Positions 1 through 8,301 of a stretch of DNA of 64,000 bases are shown here, piece after piece. The DNA lies in assembly GCF_900188125.1 (NCBI RefSeq), contig NZ_FZOW01000002.1, positions 62,001 through 126,000 of the forward strand. Reading direction: 5' to 3'. Below the pieces are notes generated by a model. That model was not told where the DNA came from and did no database searches. It saw only the letters and a program-made list of their open reading frames with translations. Each line of letters starts with the position of its first letter. Position 1 is the stretch's first letter. Both the position numbers and the translations under genes were made by a program. The stretch is from Rhodococcoides kyotonense. Its GTDB lineage: Bacteria; Actinomycetota; Actinomycetes; Mycobacteriales; Mycobacteriaceae.

Positions 1-1089
1 CAGCTGACTTCTGCATCCGCCGTCATGCGGCCTTTGACCGACGTGGCATCGGCGGTGTCGTCCACGACGTCTGCCGCCCTCGACCTACCGGCAGGTTCGA
101 CTCTTGCGCAGTCCATCAACGTCGCACTGCGGCGCATCCTCGACGAGTATTCGCAGGCAGTCCTGTTCGGGGAGGACGTCGCACGCAAGGGCGGGGTGTA
201 CGGCGTCACGCGAGGGCTCGCCGATGCCGCGGGGCCGGCTCGTGTGTTCGACACCGTGCTCGACGAGCAGTCGATCCTCGGATTGGCCGCGGGCGCAGGG
301 GTTTCCGGCCTACTGCCGATTGCGGAGATTCAATACCTCGCGTACCTGCACAACGCGGCGGACCAGATCCGCGGCGAGGCGTCGACGCTGCAGTTCTTCT
401 CGAACCGCCAGTACCGCAATCCGATGATCGTGCGCATAGCGGGCTACGGCTATCAGAAAGGCTTCGGTGGGCACTTCCACAACGACAATGCCGTTGCCGC
501 ACTGCGGGATATCCCCGGGATCGTCGTCGCGTCGCCGTCTCGTGGCGACGACGCGGCCGCGATGCTCGGGGCATGTGCGTCGGCAGCCGTCGAGCACGGT
601 GCTGTGTGCATTTTCCTGGAACCCATTGCGCTGTACCACACTCGGGACCTACACGAGGAGGGCGACGGCGGGTGGCTGTCCGGCGGCCATGTCGGCAGTG
701 TGCGGATCGGCAGCGCCCGCATCTACGGCGACGGCACTGACCTGACCATCGTGACGTTCGGCAACGGCGTCCCGATGAGTCTGCGCGCCGCGCGGCGGCT
801 CGAGGCGCACGGCATCGATGTTCGCGTCGTCGACATGCGGTGGCTTGCACCGCTTCCGGTGGAGGACATCCTCGCCGACGCGGCCTCGTGTGTACTCGTC
901 GTCGACGAGACCCGGCGGTCCGGCGGCGTCAGCGAGGGCGTGATCGCAGCCCTTGTCGACGCCGGGTATTCAGGAAAGATCGGGCGCGTCGCCAGCGAGG
1001 ACAGTGTCATCCCGCTGGGCGGCGCGGCGCTGCACGTCCTGCTGTCGGAAGATCGAATCGTCGACGCGGCCGTTACTCTGGTGTCCTGA
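1..1089 (+). CDS. 2-oxoacid dehydrogenase E1, beta part (5'-truncated)
   Basis: Thiamine-diphosphate-dependent E1 beta-type region of a pyruvate or branched-chain 2-oxoacid dehydrogenase complex. Seen: an N-terminal transketolase pyrimidine-binding domain with GEDVARKGGVYGVT and the DEQSILGLAAGAG stretch, then a transketolase C-terminal domain (TIVTFGNGVPMSLRAARRL, VVDETRRSGG). An ATG lies at 25, but no ribosome-binding site precedes it and the frame is open to base 1 with a linker-like QLTSASAVMRPL reading, so this is probably the C-terminal half of a fused alpha-beta E1 whose alpha half lies to the left. A separate beta subunit starting at 25 is the alternative. Its stop overlaps the convergent GNAT gene by 17 bp. 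Confidence 0.85.
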   Translation, partial: QLTSASAVMRPLTDVASAVSSTTSAALDLPAGSTLAQSINVALRRILDEYSQAVLFGEDVARKGGVYGVTRGLADAAGPARVFDTVLDEQSILGLAAGAGVSGLLPIAEIQYLAYLHNAADQIRGEASTLQFFSNRQYRNPMIVRIAGYGYQKGFGGHFHNDNAVAALRDIPGIVVASPSRGDDAAAMLGACASAAVEHGAVCIFLEPIALYHTRDLHEEGDGGWLSGGHVGSVRIGSARIYGDGTDLTIVTFGNGVPMSLRAARRLEAHGIDVRVVDMRWLAPLPVEDILADAASCVLVVDETRRSGGVSEGVIAALVDAGYSGKIGRVASEDSVIPLGGAALHVLLSEDRIVDAAVTLVS

Positions 1090-1516
1090 GCATCGGCAGA
1101 TGTGGGATGCCGTCCTCGTCGTAATCCGGACCGCTACGTACGAATCCGAATCCGCCGTACCATTTTTCGAGCTGAGTCTGAGCGCCGATGACGATGGTCT
1201 CGGTAGCTGCCTGCTCGATCGCCGCCTGCATCAGTTGTGCGCTCAGCCCACGCCCACGAGCATCCTCGGCTGTACAGACTCGGCCGATTCGAGTTTCCCC
1301 GTTGCGGCGCATGAGCCGCAGCGTCGAGACGATCCGGTCGTCCTCGGAGTGCCAGAAGTGGATGGTGCCGTCGTCCTCGTCGGCGCCGTCGAGCTCGGGG
1401 TACGCGCAATTCTGTTCGACGACGAACACGTCGACGCGCAATCTGCAGAGGGAGTACACCTCATGGCCGCTGAGGTCGGCGAACGGTGCGTGGTGAAGCT
1501 GGCTCATGAGTGCCAC
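1073..1516 (-). CDS. ElaA-type GNAT N-acetyltransferase
   Basis: A 147-residue GNAT acetyltransferase of the ElaA type. Seen: the family's opening region LYSLCRLRVDVFVVEQ-like (here YSLCRLRVDVFVVEQNCAYPELDG), the acetyl-CoA loop as RVCTAEDARGRGLSAQLM (Q/RxxGxG/A pattern), and a C-terminal YGGFGFVRSG strand. GNAT proteins move an acetyl group from acetyl-CoA to an amine; the substrate of ElaA proteins is not established. A second ATG nine bases in (1507) could be the start. It is convergent with the E1 gene and lies 17 bp beyond the TetR gene's end; nothing ties it functionally to either neighbour. Confidence 0.85.
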   Translation of the reverse strand: MALMSQLHHAPFADLSGHEVYSLCRLRVDVFVVEQNCAYPELDGADEDDGTIHFWHSEDDRIVSTLRLMRRNGETRIGRVCTAEDARGRGLSAQLMQAAIEQAATETIVIGAQTQLEKWYGGFGFVRSGPDYDEDGIPHLPMLRTPE

Positions 1517-1533
1517 TCTGGCATACGCCGCAG

Positions 1534-2142
1534 TCAGGCCGTGCCCTGGACCTTGTCGAGGAACGGAGTGAGCAGCGACGCGAGATCAGCGGCGACGTCT
1601 GCCGAATTCGACGGCGGCATCGAGATGTAGCTGATCGCGAGCCGCACCACCGCGCGACCCAGAATGTCCGCATTGTGTGGTGACGCGTGAAGCCAACTGC
1701 GCTGAAACGTCTGTGCGAGGCGAAAAGCCGCGTGTTCGATGAGGATTCCGGCCTCGGTGGTGACGAGCCTCAGTAGGTCCGGTGGTGGATCATCGGTGAG
1801 CATCGACATCACCAGCGGATCCTGTGCGCTGCGTCCGAAGAACTCGGTGAACGACACGTACAGCGTCTGAAGGCCGTCACCTTCGTTGGAGTAGACGGCG
1901 TCGTCGACGGCGGTGACGAAGGAATCGGTCAGGCGCAGTGCGTACCCCTGGGCAAGACCTTTGCGGGTTCCGAACTCCTTGTAGAGCGTCTGACGGCTGA
2001 TGCCCGCGGCTTTCGCGACGTCGGCCATGTTGACCGTCGACCAGGTGCGCTCGAGCAGCAGATCGTGCAGGCTGTCCAGGATCGTGGTCCGCATCAGGTT
2101 CGACGCCGCGCTCTTGTACGGGCTGACCGGCTGACTCGTCAC
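1534..2142 (-). CDS. alkU: TetR-family regulator of the alkane cluster (AlkU-type)
   Basis: A TetR repressor of about 202 residues. Seen: an N-terminal helix-turn-helix (residues about 17-60) with AKAAGISRQTLYKEFGTRKGL, and a variable ligand-binding C-terminus. I chose GTG at 2142; the frame stays open further upstream, but that extension runs into the neighbouring rubredoxin gene and reads like shadow sequence. It follows rubA2 by 65 bp on the same strand, the position that a TetR gene (alkU) occupies in described Rhodococcus alkB1 clusters. It likely controls the alkB operon, perhaps through the palindromes upstream of alkB; that link is inference. Confidence 0.75.
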   Translation of the reverse strand: MTSQPVSPYKSAASNLMRTTILDSLHDLLLERTWSTVNMADVAKAAGISRQTLYKEFGTRKGLAQGYALRLTDSFVTAVDDAVYSNEGDGLQTLYVSFTEFFGRSAQDPLVMSMLTDDPPPDLLRLVTTEAGILIEHAAFRLAQTFQRSWLHASPHNADILGRAVVRLAISYISMPPSNSADVAADLASLLTPFLDKVQGTA

Positions 2143-2207
2143 GTCGGCCAGTCTATCTGCAGCCCCCGGGAGTGGAGCCTGCAGGAATGACCCGCCCCAG
2201 GTGGTGG

Positions 2208-2393
2208 TCACGGTCTGCTGATCTCGACCATGAAGAAATCGGCCTTCGCGGCACCGCAGTCGGGGCAGCTCCAGTCGTCGGGAATGTCTTCCCACCGGGT
2301 GCCCGGTTCGATGCCGTCCTCGGGCCAGCCGAGTTCCTCGTCGTACTCGAAGCCGCACTGAATGCACTGATAGAGCTTGAAATCGGTGGACAT
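2208..2393 (-). CDS. rubA2: Rubredoxin, AlkG2-like
   Basis: A 61-residue rubredoxin that would carry electrons to AlkB. Seen: two CxxCG iron ligating pairs (CIQCG near residue 10, CPDCG near residue 43) and the central WEDIPDDW motif. The second pair is followed directly by AAKADF, without the arginine insertion that marks AlkG1-type rubredoxins, so this is the type known to support alkane hydroxylation. ATG at 2393 has a plausible AGGATGAG site upstream and lies one base after the rubA1 stop, so the genes are translationally coupled. The cluster has no rubredoxin reductase gene beside it. Confidence 0.93.
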   Translation of the reverse strand: MSTDFKLYQCIQCGFEYDEELGWPEDGIEPGTRWEDIPDDWSCPDCGAAKADFFMVEISRP

Positions 2394-2394
2394 C

Positions 2395-2562
2395 TCATCC
2401 TGCTTTCTGTTCGAAGTCGATTTTCTCTCGCACCCCACAGTCGGGGCATGGCCAGTCGTCGGGGATGTCCGTCCACCCCGTGCCCGCTGGAAATCCTTCT
2501 CGCGGTGCGCCTGTCGTCTCGTCGTAGACGTAGTTGCAGACCGGGCATTCGTAACTGGCCAT
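2395..2562 (-). CDS. rubA1: Rubredoxin, AlkG1-like
   Basis: A 55-residue rubredoxin. Seen: CPVC (residues 6-9) and CPDCG (residues 39-43) as the Fe(Cys)4 ligands, and WTDIPDDW in the middle. An arginine follows the second pair (CGVREK), the mark of AlkG1-type rubredoxins, which are reported not to replace the electron donor of AlkB in complementation tests. The ATG overlaps the alkB stop by one base (TGATG), so translation is probably coupled. Its own role beside a second, AlkG2-like rubredoxin is not clear. Confidence 0.93.
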   Translation of the reverse strand: MASYECPVCNYVYDETTGAPREGFPAGTGWTDIPDDWPCPDCGVREKIDFEQKAG

Positions 2563-3788
2563 CAGCGGGCGCTCGTGCCGTAGCGGGCCAGTATCTTCTC
2601 GCGCTTGCTCGGCTGGATGTTCACGGACTCGATATCGCCGTGGTAGTGCTCCAACACCCTGTGGTCCATGACTTTTCGCCAGATCGGCGGGAAGTAGGCG
2701 AGCGAGATCATGCTCGCGTAACCGCCCGGCAGGTTCGGGGCGCCGTCCATGCTGCGCAGTGTCTGGTACCGACGGGTGGGATTGGCGTGGTGGTCGCTGT
2801 GTCGCTGGAGGTGGTACAGAAAGATGTTGGTGACGATGTGGTCGGAATTCCAGCTGTGTGCGGGCGCGCAGCGCTCGTATCGACCTCGGGCCGTCTTGCC
2901 GCGGAGCAATCCGTAGTGCTCGAGGTAGTTGACCGTCTCGAGCAGTGAAAAGCCGTACACCGCTTGCAGTATCAGGAACGGCAGGATGCTCGGTCCGAAG
3001 ACCGCCGTCAGTACGCCGAACAGAACGATCGACATAAGCCAGGCGTTGAGTACGTCGTTGCGAATGTTCCACGTGGACTTGCCGAGCCGATCCATGCGCG
3101 CCTTCTCGAGATGCCACGACGACTTCAGGCTGCCCCACACGCTACGGGGAAGGAAGTGCCAGAAGCTTTCACCGAATCGCGCGCTCGCCGGATCCTCGGG
3201 CGTGGCGACGCGGACGTGGTGGCCGCGATTGTGCTCGATGTAGAAGTGTCCGTAGAACGTCTGTGCCAGAGTGACTTTCGACAACCACCGTTCGAGACTG
3301 TCCTTCTTGTGGCCCATTTCGTGCGCGGTGTTGATACCGACGCCGCCCATGACGCCGATGCTGAGGGCGAGCCCGATCTTCGAGACCAAGCCCAGCCCGC
3401 CGTCGATGCCGAGCCAGCTCAGATTGTCCGCGGTCCACAGGTAGCAGGCGATGACGAGGCTGGCGAGCTGGAACGGAATGTAGATGTACGTGCAGTACCG
3501 GTAGTACTTGTCGTTCTCGAGCTGTTCCATCACCTCGTCGGGCGGGTTCTGGCCGTCGGGCCCGAAGAACAGGTCGAGTACGGGGAGAAGTCCGTAGACG
3601 AGGATCGGTCCGATCCACCACCAGACCGGGGACACGGCGTTCCATCCGAGCTGATTGAAACCCCAGATCAAGCCCAGTGCCAGGAACACGGCCGTGGGCG
3701 GGATGAGGCCCATCAACCACAGGTATCGCTTCTTGTCGTGCCACTCGTCGACCGGTGTGCCCGGCTGTGGGGTCGTCTGGGTTGCCAT
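2562..3788 (-). CDS. alkB: Alkane 1-monooxygenase
   Basis: Integral-membrane diiron enzyme hydroxylating medium-chain n-alkanes to 1-alkanols, using rubredoxin as electron donor. Seen in 408 residues: hydrophobic helices and the histidine clusters HEMGHKKD, EHNRGHHV and LQRHSDHHA, plus NYLEHYGL, which together are diagnostic for AlkB. The ATG at 3788 has a strong GAGGAGG site nine bases upstream; the in-frame extension to 3938 lacks such support. First gene of alkB-rubA1-rubA2-alkU on the minus strand. A divergent 236-bp intergenic region with palindromes separates it from the glutamine synthetase III gene. Confidence 0.96.
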   Translation of the reverse strand: MATQTTPQPGTPVDEWHDKKRYLWLMGLIPPTAVFLALGLIWGFNQLGWNAVSPVWWWIGPILVYGLLPVLDLFFGPDGQNPPDEVMEQLENDKYYRYCTYIYIPFQLASLVIACYLWTADNLSWLGIDGGLGLVSKIGLALSIGVMGGVGINTAHEMGHKKDSLERWLSKVTLAQTFYGHFYIEHNRGHHVRVATPEDPASARFGESFWHFLPRSVWGSLKSSWHLEKARMDRLGKSTWNIRNDVLNAWLMSIVLFGVLTAVFGPSILPFLILQAVYGFSLLETVNYLEHYGLLRGKTARGRYERCAPAHSWNSDHIVTNIFLYHLQRHSDHHANPTRRYQTLRSMDGAPNLPGGYASMISLAYFPPIWRKVMDHRVLEHYHGDIESVNIQPSKREKILARYGTSAR

Positions 3789-3864
3789 GACGTGAGTCCT
3801 CCTCGGACTGTCCATGAAGTGGTGTGAGTCACTGCATGGATGACAATACTCCGAAAATGTCCAC

Positions 3865-3890
3865 TGTCTAGACAAATCTGCAAATTTGTC
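3865..3890. promoter_or_regulatory. Palindromes upstream of alkB, candidate TetR operator
   Basis: Two overlapping dyads sit about 80-100 bp upstream of the alkB start: TGTCTAGACA (3865-3874), a perfect 10-bp palindrome, and GACAAAT-N6-ATTTGTC (3871-3890) with perfect 7-bp arms. They stand out as AT-rich in this GC-rich sequence. Their place fits an operator for the cluster's TetR protein; binding is inferred. Confidence 0.5.
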
Positions 3891-3927
3891 CACAAGGAGT
3901 TCTGCTGATCGAGTTCGGCACGCACTC

Positions 3928-3943
3928 GATACCGGCACGAAAC
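3928..3943 (+). promoter_or_regulatory. Possible GlnR box upstream of glutamine synthetase III
   Basis: GATAC-N6-GAAAC resembles the actinobacterial GlnR consensus gTnAC-N6-GaAAC: the b half is perfect and the a half has one mismatch. It lies about 80 bp upstream of the glutamine synthetase start, a plausible spot for nitrogen control. A match this short can arise by chance. Confidence 0.3.
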
Positions 3944-4024
3944 ACGTTTGCCACGATCTGCACCTACATTTCGCTGGTTGGCTCCGCGAAAAAGCTGCGG
4001 GGCTCGAGGCCGAGGGGTGTGTGT

Positions 4025-6202
4025 ATGAGCGGGAATGCGGTCCGTCTGCAGGCGATCAAGGACGTCGAGGCCTATGTGCCCCCTGCAGTCAGCTACTCGG
4101 GCGAGGAGAAGCCGGGGGAGATCTTCGGCGAGAACGTCTTCAGCAAGGTCGTCATGCAGAAGCGTCTGCCGAAGTCGGTCTACAAGTCGGTGATGGCGAC
4201 GATCGATGAGGGCAAGCCTCTCGATCCCATGGTGGCCGACGCGGTGGCGTCGGCGATGAAGGACTGGGCGCTCGAGAAGGGCGCGACCCACTACGCGCAC
4301 GTGTTCTACCCGCTCACAGGCCTGACCGCGGAGAAGCACGACAGCTTCTTCGATCCCGTCGGTGACGGCTCCGCGCTCGCGGAGTTCGCAGGAAAGACGC
4401 TCATCCAGGGCGAGCCCGACGCGTCGAGCTTCCCCAACGGCGGCCTGCGCAACACGTTCGAAGCACGCGGGTACACGGGATGGGACGTCACGAGTCCGGC
4501 CTACGTGCTGGAGAATCCGAACGGCAACACGCTGTGCATTCCGACGGTGTTCGTGTCGATGACGGGCGAGGCCCTCGACCACAAGACTCCGCTGCTGCGT
4601 TCACAACAGGCGATGGGCACACACGCCGAACGGATCCTGGCCCTCTTCGGCCACGAGGACGTCTCGAACATCGTCTCGTTCTGCGGACCGGAGCAGGAGT
4701 ACTTTCTCGTCGACCGGCACTTCTTTCTGGCGCGCCCCGACCTGCTCAACGCAGGTCGCACGTTGTTCGGGTCGAAGCCTCCCAAGGGCCAGGAGTTCGA
4801 CGACCATTACTTCGGTGCGATTCCCGAGCGCGTGCTCGGCTTCATGATGGACACCGAACGGGAACTGTTCAAGCTCGGAATCCCGGCGAAGACGCGGCAC
4901 AACGAGGTCGCGCCCGGCCAGTTCGAGATCGCGCCGATGTTCGAGCGCGGCAACATCGCCGCCGACCACCAGCAGTTGCTGATGACGACGCTCAAGGCCA
5001 TCGCGAAGAAGCACGGCATGGAATGTCTGTTCCACGAGAAGCCGTTCGACGGTGTCAACGGATCCGGCAAGCACGTCAACTTCTCGCTCGGTAACGCCGA
5101 GCTGGGTTCGCTGTTGGTTCCCGGCGACAATCCGCACGACAACGCACAGTTCCTCGTGTTCTGTGCTGCGGTCATCAGGGCCGTGCACAAGTACGGTGGC
5201 CTGCTGCGCGCGTCGGTGGCGTCGGCGACCAACGATCACCGGCTCGGGGCCAACGAGGCGCCTCCGGCGATCATCTCGATCTTCCTCGGGGATCAGCTCG
5301 CCGACGTGTTCGATCAGATCGCCAAGGGTGCGGCGACGTCGTCGAAAGGCAAGGGCACCATGATGATCGGTGCCGACACGCTCCCCGTTCTGCCGACGGA
5401 TCCGGGCGACCGAAACCGCACGTCGCCGTTCGCGTTCACCGGCAACAGGTTCGAGTTCCGTGCACCGGGGTCGATGCAGACGGTCAGCGTCCCGATCGTC
5501 ACGATCAACACCATCATGGCCGACTCGCTCGACTACATGGCGACCAACCTGGAGACCGCGGTGGCGAACGGCACCGAATTCGACACTGCCGTACAGAATT
5601 TGCTGACCGAGATCATCACCGAACACGGTGCAGTCGTGTTCAACGGTGACGGCTACTCCGACAACTGGCAGATCGAGGCGGAATCACGCGGCCTGCCGAA
5701 CCTGCGCACGACGCTCGACGCGTTGCCCGAGCTCATCTCCGAATCCTCGATGGATCTGTTCGAGAAGTACAAGGTCTTCAACCATCGAGAGATGCACTCG
5801 CGCTACGAGATCGGGCTCGAACAATACGCGTTGACTGTCGGCGTCGAGGCGCGGCTGACGCTCGAGATCGGGAAGACGTCGGTGCTGCCCGCTGCGGTCC
5901 GGTACCAGACCGAGTTGGCGCAGAACGTGAGTGCGCTGAAGTCTGCGGGTGTCGATGCGGACATGAGTGAATTGCTCGACGTGTCCGAGACGCTCACCGC
6001 GTTGAAGTCTGCTCTGGCGACGCTGAAGTCGGCGCTCGACAGCGACCCGGGTGGCGACGCCCTCGCCGAAGCAACCCACGCGAAGGACGCGTTGCTCCCC
6101 GCGATGGCGGCGGTTCGTTCGGCGTCGGATCTGCTGGAAGGCGTGATCGCCGACGACCTCTGGCCGCTCCCGACATACCAGGAAATGCTGTACATCCTGT
6201 AG
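4025..6202 (+). CDS. glnN: Glutamine synthetase type III
   Basis: ATP-dependent glutamine synthetase of the large GSIII family, 725 residues, the usual length. Seen in order: the GSIII N-terminal region with SVYKSV and [12 protein letters not shown]; catalytic-core motifs [43 protein letters not shown] and [12 protein letters not shown]; and a C-terminal helical part rich in Ala/Ser/Leu. ATG at 4025 has a GAGGGG site seven bases upstream; an in-frame GTG two codons earlier is less likely. GSIII works beside or instead of GSI; a GlnR-like box upstream hints at nitrogen regulation. A palindromic repeat terminates the gene. Confidence 0.95.
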   Translation: MSGNAVRLQAIKDVEAYVPPAVSYSGEEKPGEIFGENVFSKVVMQKRLPKSVYKSVMATIDEGKPLDPMVADAVASAMKDWALEKGATHYAHVFYPLTGLTAEKHDSFFDPVGDGSALAEFAGKTLIQGEPDASSFPNGGLRNTFEARGYTGWDVTSPAYVLENPNGNTLCIPTVFVSMTGEALDHKTPLLRSQQAMGTHAERILALFGHEDVSNIVSFCGPEQEYFLVDRHFFLARPDLLNAGRTLFGSKPPKGQEFDDHYFGAIPERVLGFMMDTERELFKLGIPAKTRHNEVAPGQFEIAPMFERGNIAADHQQLLMTTLKAIAKKHGMECLFHEKPFDGVNGSGKHVNFSLGNAELGSLLVPGDNPHDNAQFLVFCAAVIRAVHKYGGLLRASVASATNDHRLGANEAPPAIISIFLGDQLADVFDQIAKGAATSSKGKGTMMIGADTLPVLPTDPGDRNRTSPFAFTGNRFEFRAPGSMQTVSVPIVTINTIMADSLDYMATNLETAVANGTEFDTAVQNLLTEIITEHGAVVFNGDGYSDNWQIEAESRGLPNLRTTLDALPELISESSMDLFEKYKVFNHREMHSRYEIGLEQYALTVGVEARLTLEIGKTSVLPAAVRYQTELAQNVSALKSAGVDADMSELLDVSETLTALKSALATLKSALDSDPGGDALAEATHAKDALLPAMAAVRSASDLLEGVIADDLWPLPTYQEMLYIL

Positions 6203-6218
6203 GGGGGGGCTGCGCCCC

Positions 6219-6264
6219 CATGTGCACGGAAATACATAGCCCGCTATGTATTTCCGTGCACATG
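6219..6264. repeat. Intergenic palindromic repeat, copy 1 (bidirectional terminator)
   Basis: A perfect 46-bp palindrome (22-nt arms starting CATGTGCACGGAAATACA, CC at the centre). It is flanked on the left by GGGGGC-TGC-GCCCCC and on the right by the small hairpin GCGC-GAA-GCGC. The CTA directly after the right hairpin is the stop codon of the convergent tctA gene. Related copies lie at 23305, 43836 and 45109. Its place between two convergent genes fits a bidirectional terminator. Confidence 0.85.
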
Positions 6265-6274
6265 CGCGAAGCGC

Positions 6275-7780
6275 CTAGAAATCGACCTTCGACCGCGACC
6301 GAACCTTGCCGACGATCGTGAACACGATCGCGATCGTCATCAGCGTGTACAGCGTGATGGTGATTCCGCTGCTGACGAGGATGGTCGGATCACCTTCGCT
6401 GACGGCCAGGGCGCGGCGCAGCGAATCCTCCGCGAGCGGGCCGAGGATGACGGCGATCAGGACCGGTGCCAGCGGAATCCCGTAGCGCCGCATCATGAAT
6501 CCGACGACGCCGAGTCCGAGCATGAACATCAGGTCGACGATCGACGCACTGGATGCGTACACACCGAGCGCGGCGAACACCGAGATGCCTGCGTACAGGT
6601 AGTTCTTCGGGATCTTCAGCAGCTTCGCCCATAGCGGCGCGAACGGCAGGTTCAGGATCAGCAGCACGATCATCGCGAGGAACAGGCTGGCGATCAATGC
6701 CCAGACGATGTCGCCGCTGCGCTCGAACAGCAACGGTCCTGGCTGCATTCCGTACTGCTGGAAGGCCGCGAGGAGGATCGCTGCCGTTGCCGACGTCGGA
6801 AGACCGAGAGCGAGAAGCGCGCCCATCGCCGTACCGGCCGTCGAGTTTCCTGCGGCTTCCGGCCCGGCGACACCGCGGATCGCGCCCTTGCCGAACATCG
6901 GGTTCGTGCGACGACGGTCCAGCCTGCGCTCGGTGCCGTACGCCAGGAAACTCGGTACCTCGGCGCCACCTGCGGGTATGACACCGAACGGCACACCGAA
7001 TGCGGTGCCGCGCAACCATGCCGGAAGTGCCTCACGGAACTCCGAACGGCTGAGGAACGGCCTGCCCTTCGAGACGATCAGCGAATTGTCCTCGGGCCGG
7101 CCGATCTTCGACGCGACATGAATGACCTCACCGAGCGCGAGCATCGCGACCGTGATGACGACGATGTGGATGCCGTCGAAGATCTCGGGCACGTCGAACG
7201 TGAATCGTGACGCACCCGAGGGGCCGTCGATGCCGATGACGGCGAGCGTCAAGCCGATCAACAGCGCGGTCAGGCCCTTCAACGCGGAGTCCGACACCAC
7301 CGCGGACGTCGCGATGAACGCGAACACCGCGAGCGCGAAATACTCTGCCGGCCCGAAGTTGGTGGCGAGCGACGCCAGTGTCGGGGCGAAGAACACGACG
7401 AGAGTCGTCGCGATCATGCCACCGATGAACGACGCGATCGCCGACGTCGCCAAAGCCTGTGGCGCACGGCCGTTCTTGGCCATCCGGTGGCCTTCGAAGG
7501 TGCCGGCGATGGCAGTGGAGTTGCCGGGCGTGTTCATCAGAATGCCGGAGATCGAGTCTCCGAACAGTCCACCGAAGTAGACACCGGCGAACATGATGAG
7601 CGCCGCGGTCGGATCGAGCGTGAACGTGACGGGCAACAGCAGTGCGACGGCCATTGCCGAACCGAGGCCGGGCAGCACGCCCACCGCGGTACCGAGAACG
7701 GCGCCGACGAGCACCCAGACCAGGTTCATCGGCGTCAGCGCGGTGCCGAAGCCGTCGAGGAGATTACTCAGCGAATCCAT
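6275..7780 (-). CDS. tctA: Tripartite tricarboxylate transporter, large permease TctA
   Basis: Large membrane subunit of a tripartite tricarboxylate transporter, which takes up citrate-like or other carboxylates with help of a periplasmic-type binding protein. Seen: 501 residues, about 10-12 hydrophobic segments, and the family's signature N-terminal stretch with GVLPGLGSAMAVALLLP, GVYFGGLFGDS and LMNTPGNSTAIAGTFEGH. Last gene of tctC-tctB-tctA; its start overlaps the tctB stop by one base (TGATG). Its stop codon is the edge of palindromic repeat copy 1. Substrate cannot be told from sequence. Confidence 0.95.
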   Translation of the reverse strand: MDSLSNLLDGFGTALTPMNLVWVLVGAVLGTAVGVLPGLGSAMAVALLLPVTFTLDPTAALIMFAGVYFGGLFGDSISGILMNTPGNSTAIAGTFEGHRMAKNGRAPQALATSAIASFIGGMIATTLVVFFAPTLASLATNFGPAEYFALAVFAFIATSAVVSDSALKGLTALLIGLTLAVIGIDGPSGASRFTFDVPEIFDGIHIVVITVAMLALGEVIHVASKIGRPEDNSLIVSKGRPFLSRSEFREALPAWLRGTAFGVPFGVIPAGGAEVPSFLAYGTERRLDRRRTNPMFGKGAIRGVAGPEAAGNSTAGTAMGALLALGLPTSATAAILLAAFQQYGMQPGPLLFERSGDIVWALIASLFLAMIVLLILNLPFAPLWAKLLKIPKNYLYAGISVFAALGVYASSASIVDLMFMLGLGVVGFMMRRYGIPLAPVLIAVILGPLAEDSLRRALAVSEGDPTILVSSGITITLYTLMTIAIVFTIVGKVRSRSKVDF

Positions 7781-8301
7781 CAGAACACCTGCGCCAGAAG
7801 TCCGCCGGGCAACGTCAAGCCCAGGCCTGCCGAGAACGCGAGCTGCACGGCCGACGACACCAACAATGCAATGGCGCCGTCGAACACGTAACGGCGACTA
7901 CCCAATCCGATGGAGACTCCCCAGAACAGCAGAGCTCCGGCCAGTACCCAGCCGAGCGGATCGAGCAGAACGATGAACAACGCAACGGATCCGACGGTGA
8001 TGCCGAGTGTGCGCCAGTTGCTGACAGTGCCGGTATTCGGCGTCCCGTCCTCGTCGGTGCCACGGTCGACGATGTCGGGCTTCATCAGAAGTTGGCCGGT
8101 GACGAGGATGGCGACGATGAAACAGCCGCCTGCCACTATCGACGGAAATACTTGCGGTCCGGGCGAGGTCGCGGTGGCGGGAACGTCCATCGTCACTGTT
8201 CCGTAGACGAGGAACACCCCCAATGCCACCAGCAACGCGGGGACGATCAGACCGCTGCGTCCAGTCCAGAACGATCGAGGGACTTCTGTGGTCGTACTCA
8301 T
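7780..8301 (-). CDS. tctB: Tripartite tricarboxylate transporter, small permease TctB
   Basis: Small membrane subunit of the transporter, 173 residues with four predicted membrane helices (around residues 17-40, 50-70, 100-120 and 130-165) and little sequence conservation, as is normal for TctB. The call rests on length, topology and position between tctC and tctA. It overlaps the tctC stop by four bases (ATGA) and tctA by one, so all three are probably made from one message. Confidence 0.9.
   Translation of the reverse strand: MSTTTEVPRSFWTGRSGLIVPALLVALGVFLVYGTVTMDVPATATSPGPQVFPSIVAGGCFIVAILVTGQLLMKPDIVDRGTDEDGTPNTGTVSNWRTLGITVGSVALFIVLLDPLGWVLAGALLFWGVSIGLGSRRYVFDGAIALLVSSAVQLAFSAGLGLTLPGGLLAQVF

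Noticed and set aside
2143-2367. Longer start of the TetR gene in the alkane cluster
   Set aside because: The extension lacks TetR-like sequence and overlaps the rubA2 gene and its control region.
6219-6264. Short reading frames through the palindromic repeats giving similar peptides (MCTEIHSGLCIS-like) at several copies
   Set aside because: The similarity follows from the repeated DNA itself; the palindrome reads alike on both strands, and no ribosome site or independent conservation is seen.
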